From Nitratifractor sp. (GTDB lineage Bacteria > Campylobacterota > Campylobacteria > Campylobacterales > Sulfurovaceae): a stretch of 17,107 nt of DNA. The position numbers and the translations under genes were made by a program. Positions 13,217 through 17,107 of this stretch are shown one piece after another. The stretch is from assembly GCA_015485845.1 (NCBI GenBank), contig WFSU01000188.1:1-17107 (forward strand), given 5' to 3'. How positions within the stretch are numbered: position 1 is the first letter of the stretch; every line of letters starts with the position of its first letter. The notes beneath the pieces were generated by a model that was given only the letters and a program-made list of their open reading frames with translations, searched no databases and was not told the origin of the DNA.

Positions 13217-13253
13217 TATAATAACCCACGTTATCGTAACGAAGGTTATTATA
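13217..13253 (+). promoter_or_regulatory. 37-nt dyad spanning a TATAAT box and the start codon
   Basis: Outer arms TATAATAACC (13217-13226) and GGTTATTATA (13244-13253) are perfect inverse complements; inner arms CGTTA (13229-13233) and TAACG (13237-13241) continue the symmetry around a centre at 13235. The left arm contains a consensus TATAAT and the right arm ends on the A of the ATG at 13253. A protein bound here, or the mRNA hairpin, would block transcription or ribosome access (GAAGG at 13241-13245 is within the dyad). No good -35 is visible. Confidence 0.65.
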
Positions 13254-14605
13254 TGAAATTCTATAACAGAGAGAAAGAGCTGGCGATCCTCCGTAAAGCC
13301 GATTTGCTCAAAACAAAACACGGCATTATGACGATGGTGATCGGGCGGAGGCGGGTGGGGAAGACTGCACTGGTGCTTCAGGATTTTTCTGAGGGGGAAG
13401 TGCTTTACTTTTTCGCTTCCAAAAAGAGTGAACCGCTGCTCTGCGAAGAGTATCTTGATGAGATTGCGACCGTGCTGTCTGAGAAGCCGCACGGGCGTAT
13501 CGAGCGGATCGAAGCCCTCTTTGCTTACCTGCTGGATCTTGCAAAAGACCGCCCTTTGACGGTGATCTTCGATGAGTTTCAAGAGTTTTCCCGCGTCAAT
13601 CCCACCATCTATGCATCGATTCAGAAACTCTGGGACAGGCACAAAGGGGAAGCGAAAATCCATTTGATCACCTGTGGATCGGTCTACTCCATGATGAAGC
13701 GCATATTTGAAGATGCCGGGGAGCCGCTTTTTGGACGCAATGATTTCAAAATCGACTTGAAGCCTTTACGTCCGGTTGTTCTCAAGGAGATTCTGGAAGA
13801 TCATGGAGCATACAGCGCCCGAAATCTGCTCGATTTTTACACGATGACCGGCGGGGTGGCGAAATACATAGAACTGTTTGTATTGAGGGAAGCGTATGAC
13901 CGGGAGCAGATGATTGATGAGATTGTTTCTCCTTTCTCCCTCTTCCTCGATGAGGGGCGTAACCGTCTGGTAGAGGAGTTTGGCAAAGAGTACGGCACCT
14001 ATTTCTCCATCCTCTCCCTCATTGCTGCTTCCAAAACATCCCGAAGCGCGATCGAGTCGATATTGGAGCGGAACGTCTCAGGGCATCTAAACCGCTTGGA
14101 GAACGACTATGCCGTCATCAAAAGCATCAAACCCATCGGCACCAAACCCAACACCAAAGTACAAAAATACCGGATCGAAGATAATTTTCTTGCATTTTGG
14201 TTTCGGTTTGTTTACAAATACCAATCTTACATCGAAGCAGAAAACTTCGATCGGCTCAAGGAGATTATCCGTCGGGATTTCTCGACCTTTCAGGGCTATT
14301 TTCTCGAAAAATTGTTTCGGGAGCTGATGATGCGGGAGGGGTATTCTCAGATTGGCAGCTATTGGGAGCGGGGCAACCAGAATGAGATTGACATTGTCGC
14401 CGTGGATGAAGAGAACAAACGACTTGTAATCTGCGAGGTCAAACTTTCTGCAAAGCGTTTAAATCGTGATCTTTTGATCCAGAAATCGGTCAATTTGTTG
14501 AACAAATATCCTGGGTATGACGCAGAGTATCGTCTGCTGAGTGTTGAGGATGTTGACAGATATGTGAAAAGTACCCCTTCACACCATAATAACGGTATAA
14601 TATAG
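13253..14605 (+). CDS. ATPase_2-type AAA protein with C-terminal DUF234/PD-(D/E)XK domain
   Basis: 450 aa from ATG 13253; an upstream in-frame ATG at 13208 would run through the dyad and has no ribosome binding site. Walker A GRRRVGKT (31-38), Walker B LTVIFDEFQEF with Asp107-Glu108, sensor-like LITCGSVYSMM, and GRNDFKIDLKPL are typical of the archaeal-type ATPase_2 family. A winged-helix-like segment (about 250-300) follows, then DUF234 with NEIDIVAVDEEN (Glu378, Asp380) and VICEVKLS (Glu395, Lys397), the D...E-x-K pattern of a restriction-nuclease fold. Members are common in archaea and scattered in bacteria; their function is unsettled, with defence or mobile-element links suspected. It is a single-gene unit with its own dyad promoter. 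Confidence 0.85.
   Translation: MKFYNREKELAILRKADLLKTKHGIMTMVIGRRRVGKTALVLQDFSEGEVLYFFASKKSEPLLCEEYLDEIATVLSEKPHGRIERIEALFAYLLDLAKDRPLTVIFDEFQEFSRVNPTIYASIQKLWDRHKGEAKIHLITCGSVYSMMKRIFEDAGEPLFGRNDFKIDLKPLRPVVLKEILEDHGAYSARNLLDFYTMTGGVAKYIELFVLREAYDREQMIDEIVSPFSLFLDEGRNRLVEEFGKEYGTYFSILSLIAASKTSRSAIESILERNVSGHLNRLENDYAVIKSIKPIGTKPNTKVQKYRIEDNFLAFWFRFVYKYQSYIEAENFDRLKEIIRRDFSTFQGYFLEKLFRELMMREGYSQIGSYWERGNQNEIDIVAVDEENKRLVICEVKLSAKRLNRDLLIQKSVNLLNKYPGYDAEYRLLSVEDVDRYVKSTPSHHNNGII
14596..14601 (+). promoter_or_regulatory. Candidate -10 box for the 14628 gene
   Basis: A consensus TATAAT lies in the last codons of the ATPase gene, 26 nt before the ATG at 14628; AAGGGGGA lies between as a strong ribosome binding site. 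Upstream is a small inverted repeat GTGAA/TTCAC (14564-14582). A clear -35 is missing. Confidence 0.45.
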
Positions 14606-14627
14606 CTCTGAAACCAAGGGGGAACCC

Positions 14628-15131
14628 ATGAAAAGGAAAGTCAAGCTTGTTTCGTTGTTGCTGCTTGTGCCTCTGGCATTGTTCGCTGATTTCAATCTCA
14701 AGACCAACGAAAAACTCCTTTTTGGATTTCACACCCCAAAAGGAAAATCACTCTCCATTGCGATTGACCAGAACAACCGATATATCGTTTACCGTTTTTC
14801 CAAAGGGAAAAAGGTGGAGTTGCAGTATCCCAAAAACCTGACCCATAGCTTCAAGAAGTTTACCTACTCCTACTATATGCGCGGTGGAATGGGCAACGCG
14901 GGGGAAGATCTGAACTATCTCCGGTTTCAGGTCGGGCCTATCCTCTATGTCGTCTATGATGAGTATACCTCCGATGATGACAGCCGTTTTGTCGGAATCA
15001 AAGTTCGGGATGCAAACAGCGGCAAAGAGTATGCCGATATCCAGGGAGACCCCAAAACAGTCACAGGGTCTCTATCGGACTTTCGGGACCTGAATGTTCG
15101 CAAAGACGACCGTACGGACTTCGGGGAGTGA
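14628..15131 (+). CDS. Exported protein of unknown function
   Basis: 167 aa. Signal peptide MKRKVKLVSLLLLVPLALFA with cleavage after LFA (residue 20). The mature part is beta-rich and polar (LLFGFHTPKGKSLSIAIDQ, YIVYRFSKGKKVELQYP, FTYSYYMRGG) and ends in acidic, charged residues; no cysteines, no membrane segment after the signal. I do not recognise a named family. It is likely periplasmic. The next gene begins 4 nt after its stop, so the two form an operon; both products are exported. Confidence 0.75.
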   Translation: MKRKVKLVSLLLLVPLALFADFNLKTNEKLLFGFHTPKGKSLSIAIDQNNRYIVYRFSKGKKVELQYPKNLTHSFKKFTYSYYMRGGMGNAGEDLNYLRFQVGPILYVVYDEYTSDDDSRFVGIKVRDANSGKEYADIQGDPKTVTGSLSDFRDLNVRKDDRTDFGE

Positions 15132-15135
15132 TGGT

Positions 15136-16206
15136 ATGCCGAATATACTGCGTTATCTCTTTTGGCTGAGTACAGCGATACTGTTTTTGCAGGGGCAGGA
15201 TATACGATCTCTGGATGAGATCAAAGAGCAGTACCGGCGCATCCATGATCACCTCTCGAGCTATACGAAGCAGCGTATAGAGATGAACGATGTATCGGCA
15301 GAAGGGACTGTCGCTGAGATCTACCGGGACGACCATGGTGCTGTCAGACTGGTCAACGTCAGCAGCTTCGGTGAAATGGGGAAGGGAGAGGAAGCGTACT
15401 ATTATCACAACGACAAACTCTTCTTTCTCTATGCTGTCACTACTCAGTACAATGCCCCTTTCTATGCCGAGGGGCAATTCGATCCGAAACGGTCAAAAGT
15501 TTCCCGGGATCGGTACTATTTTGTCGGTGGCACAATGGTGCGGTGGGTTGACAATAACCACAAACAGGTCTCTCTGACGAGCACGGCGTTCCGGGAGAAA
15601 GCGCGGGAGATTCTCAACTTCGAAAAACGGCTCCATCGTCTCTTCTCCCCCCATAAGGCGAGGGATGTTTCCCGGTTTCGATGCCGGGAGGAGGAGACGG
15701 AGGGCTATGTCACTGCCTGGATCGAAACGTTTGCGGCGGATGGGGCTCCACTCTGGAAGCGGGAGATTGGCAAAGCCGATCCTGGGGCATTGGATATCCT
15801 TGCGTGTCTGGCGATGAAGGGGGGAGGGTATGTCGTAGCCGGAGACCGTACCGTCGGCGGCACCGGAGAGAGCGATTTCTGGATCGAGCGCCTGGATGCC
15901 CGAGGAGACAAGAGATGGCAGAAGCATTACCCGAAATTTCCCCAGGATCGCACCGTAAAGGTTGTAAAAGTATCTGACGGCGGGTTTGTGGCAACAGGTT
16001 TCAGGGATAAAGAGGGCAGCGAAACCCATCTGTGGGCCATGAAGCTCGATGCCTCCGGTAAAAAAGTGTGGGAAAAGTATCTGGGCGAAGCTGAACCGTC
16101 TGATACGATAACGGTCACTCGATCCAGAACATGTGCTGTCAAGATCGTGCAAAAATCCGACAAAGAAAGGGCAGACAAAACGAGAACGATCTGTCTGCAA
16201 CCCTGA
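15136..16206 (+). CDS. Exported protein with C-terminal beta-propeller-like repeats
   Basis: 356 aa from ATG 15136, preceded by GGGGAG at 15123-15128; an in-frame start at 15094 lies inside the previous gene. N-terminal signal MPNILRYLFWLSTAILFLQG. The middle (about 50-155) has alternating tyrosine-rich strands (EAYYYHNDKLFFLYA, RDRYYFVGGTMVRWVD), a pattern I have seen in uncharacterised secreted proteins. The C-terminal third holds about three repeats of the form GGGYVVAGDR...DFWIERLDARGDKRWQK and GGFVATGFRD...LWAMKLDASGKKVWEK, typical of beta-propeller blades; three blades are too few for a closed propeller, so it may be partial or oligomeric. It is probably a periplasmic or surface protein. 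It converges with the LprI gene with a 6-nt gap. Confidence 0.75.
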   Translation: MPNILRYLFWLSTAILFLQGQDIRSLDEIKEQYRRIHDHLSSYTKQRIEMNDVSAEGTVAEIYRDDHGAVRLVNVSSFGEMGKGEEAYYYHNDKLFFLYAVTTQYNAPFYAEGQFDPKRSKVSRDRYYFVGGTMVRWVDNNHKQVSLTSTAFREKAREILNFEKRLHRLFSPHKARDVSRFRCREEETEGYVTAWIETFAADGAPLWKREIGKADPGALDILACLAMKGGGYVVAGDRTVGGTGESDFWIERLDARGDKRWQKHYPKFPQDRTVKVVKVSDGGFVATGFRDKEGSETHLWAMKLDASGKKVWEKYLGEAEPSDTITVTRSRTCAVKIVQKSDKERADKTRTICLQP

Positions 16207-16212
16207 TACGGG

Positions 16213-16602
16213 TCAATCCTGAAAACTGTCTTTCAGGACCTGACGGAGCTCCTTGAGGCGGTTTTTGGTTTGGACGACGAGGCAGCCTTGAACCAACAGC
16301 GCTTCACCGGAGCCGCCCCGCATCTCAAATCCTTCGAAGTTGCATTCCAAGTCACGATAAACGATCCATGCTTTTTCAGCTTTTTTAAGTCGGGTACGCT
16401 CTTCGGGGGGAAGTTTGTGCATCAGTTGTTTGTAGGCTGAGTTGAGTTGTCGATCGTAACGTTGCAAATCTTTATCTTCGCATTGGAGCATCGCATGCGT
16501 CGAAAGCGAGGCGTAGTCCTTGCAGTTCACTTGAGCGGAGTTTGCGCTTGAGAGCATTGGGCTCAACAAAAGCGGGAGCAGAAGATACTTTTTCAGGTTC
16601 AT
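16213..16602 (-). CDS. LprI/DUF1311-family exported protein
   Basis: 129 aa with signal peptide MNLKKYLLLPLLLSPMLSSANS and a mature domain carrying the family pattern: NCKDYASLSTHAMLQCEDK, LNSAYKQLMHKLPPEER, AEKAWIVYRDLECNFE, GCLVVQTKNRLKEL, with four cysteines that likely form two disulfides. The family includes mycobacterial LprI, reported to inhibit lysozyme; many members have no tested role. A strong AAGGAG (about 16609-16615) precedes the ATG. It follows the gamma-glutamyltransferase gene on the same strand after 43 nt and may be co-transcribed. Its 3' end contains an 8-bp hairpin. Confidence 0.88.
   Translation of the reverse strand: MNLKKYLLLPLLLSPMLSSANSAQVNCKDYASLSTHAMLQCEDKDLQRYDRQLNSAYKQLMHKLPPEERTRLKKAEKAWIVYRDLECNFEGFEMRGGSGEALLVQGCLVVQTKNRLKELRQVLKDSFQD
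16217..16238. repeat. 8-bp hairpin at the convergent gene ends
   Basis: Arms TCCTGAAA and TTTCAGGA around loop ACTGTC. It lies just past the stop of the propeller gene and inside the last codons of the LprI gene. Without a T-tract it is not a standard terminator, but it may protect or end transcripts from either side. Confidence 0.5.
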
Positions 16603-16645
16603 GGTTGTCTCCTTTATGATTAGGTGTTGCTATATCTTTGGTTCC

Positions 16646-17107
16646 TTATTGTACCACTTCCACCGCTCCCCCGCGCCGATGATCGGCTCCCCCTTCGAAA
16701 TCTCCCGTGACGGCATTGACCCCTCCGAAGAAGAGGTTGGTGGTCTCAAATGGACTTAAGGTGTAGTGTTTTGCCACGGCATCGAGAAAGGCCGGATCAA
16801 AGCCCGGTTCGACGAAAACCTCTTCACGTTCGTAGTGGAGTCTTGGGGCGTCGATGGCACTCTGGATGGGGGTGTTAAAGGCGATGAAACGTTCGATCAC
16901 TTCGGTGATGGCGCTGCGGATGCGGTTGGAGCCGGCGCTGCCCAGAGCGAGGATTGGGTGGCCGTCGTCGAAGACCATCGTGGGCGCCATCATGGACGGC
17001 AGGCGCACCCCGGCAGGCCATTGGAAAAATCCGTGAGGATTGAGATCCTCTTCGCCGAGCATGTTGTTGAGCATGATACCCGTCCCCGGGATGAGGCGGC
17101 CGCTCCC
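16646..17107 (-). CDS. ggt: Gamma-glutamyltransferase, C-terminal part
   Basis: The minus-strand frame is open from the right edge (SGRLIPGTGIMLNNMLGEED) to the TAG-side stop at 16646, about 153 codons. This is the end of the small subunit of a gamma-glutamyltranspeptidase: LPSMMAPTMVF corresponds to the SSMSPTIV region, and LALGSAGSNRIRSAI to the glycine-rich oxyanion block, here GSAGSNRI rather than the GSPGGSRI of E. coli Ggt. The catalytic Thr and the large subunit lie outside the window. The enzyme is normally periplasmic and cleaves gamma-glutamyl compounds such as glutathione. The initial ATG at 17074 is internal. Whether it is a true transpeptidase or a divergent hydrolase cannot be told from this fragment. 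Confidence 0.88.
   Translation of the reverse strand, partial: GSGRLIPGTGIMLNNMLGEEDLNPHGFFQWPAGVRLPSMMAPTMVFDDGHPILALGSAGSNRIRSAITEVIERFIAFNTPIQSAIDAPRLHYEREEVFVEPGFDPAFLDAVAKHYTLSPFETTNLFFGGVNAVTGDFEGGADHRRGGAVEVVQ

Noticed and set aside
1..17107. tRNA, rRNA or 4.5S RNA genes
   Set aside because: I saw no cloverleaf-like or conserved rRNA segments in the gaps, which are all short and largely explained by repeats; the 4.5S RNA gene does not appear near ffh.

Overview
The window looks like chromosome of a member of the Campylobacterota (formerly Epsilonproteobacteria), probably a moderately GC-rich, free-living lineage rather than an AT-rich host-associated one. The main evidence is gene order. 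A U32 peptidase-family gene, purE, a glutaredoxin-like gene, glyQ, a NIF3/DUF34 gene, a coiled-coil zinc-ribbon gene (H. pylori HP0958/FlgZ type), an RluA-type pseudouridine synthase and ffh lie in the same order and on the same strand as I recall for Campylobacter jejuni Cj0701-Cj0709, with part of the block in H. pylori HP0958-HP0960. Genus cannot be fixed from this sequence.

Layout. 1-235 (-) is the 5' part of an unknown exported protein that runs off the left edge. 338-10714 (+) is the conserved housekeeping block. It is broken in three places: a strikingly AT-rich two-gene module (ATPase plus a putative PD-(D/E)XK-like protein, 2652-4366) between the glutaredoxin gene and glyQ; a DUF167 gene where C. 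jejuni has kdtA/waaA; and a histidine phosphatase plus a minus-strand Phd/PIN toxin-antitoxin pair between the RluA gene and ffh. After ffh, where C. jejuni has rpsP-rimM-trmD, the content becomes accessory: an M20 amidohydrolase (10914-12086), a 28-codon gene stub, an AT-rich exported protein between two REP-like hairpins, an ATPase with a C-terminal DUF234/PD-(D/E)XK-type domain preceded by a 37-nt dyad (13253-14605), and two exported proteins of unknown role (14628-16206). On the minus strand at the right edge are an LprI-family protein and the C-terminal part of a gamma-glutamyltransferase.

Intergenic DNA carries a family of structured repeats. Three composite copies (7174-7287, 10714-10897, 12087-12232) combine degenerate 7-nt tandem repeats with two hairpins whose stems differ between copies by compensatory base changes. 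Each fills the space between a stop codon and the next Shine-Dalgarno. A related hairpin pair occurs in opposite orientations at 1693-1732 and 6816-6852; the first copy forms the 3' end of the U32 gene.

How the genes work together. The housekeeping block covers translation and tRNA charging (glyQ, RluA), purine synthesis (purE), protein targeting (ffh) and, if the FlgZ homology holds, RpoN/flagellar control. The most likely undescribed functional system is the AT-rich ATPase + PD-(D/E)XK-like pair, which resembles two-gene anti-phage modules in architecture and whose last codon overlaps the start of essential glyQ. The self-contained DUF234 ATPase with its dyad promoter is a second candidate.
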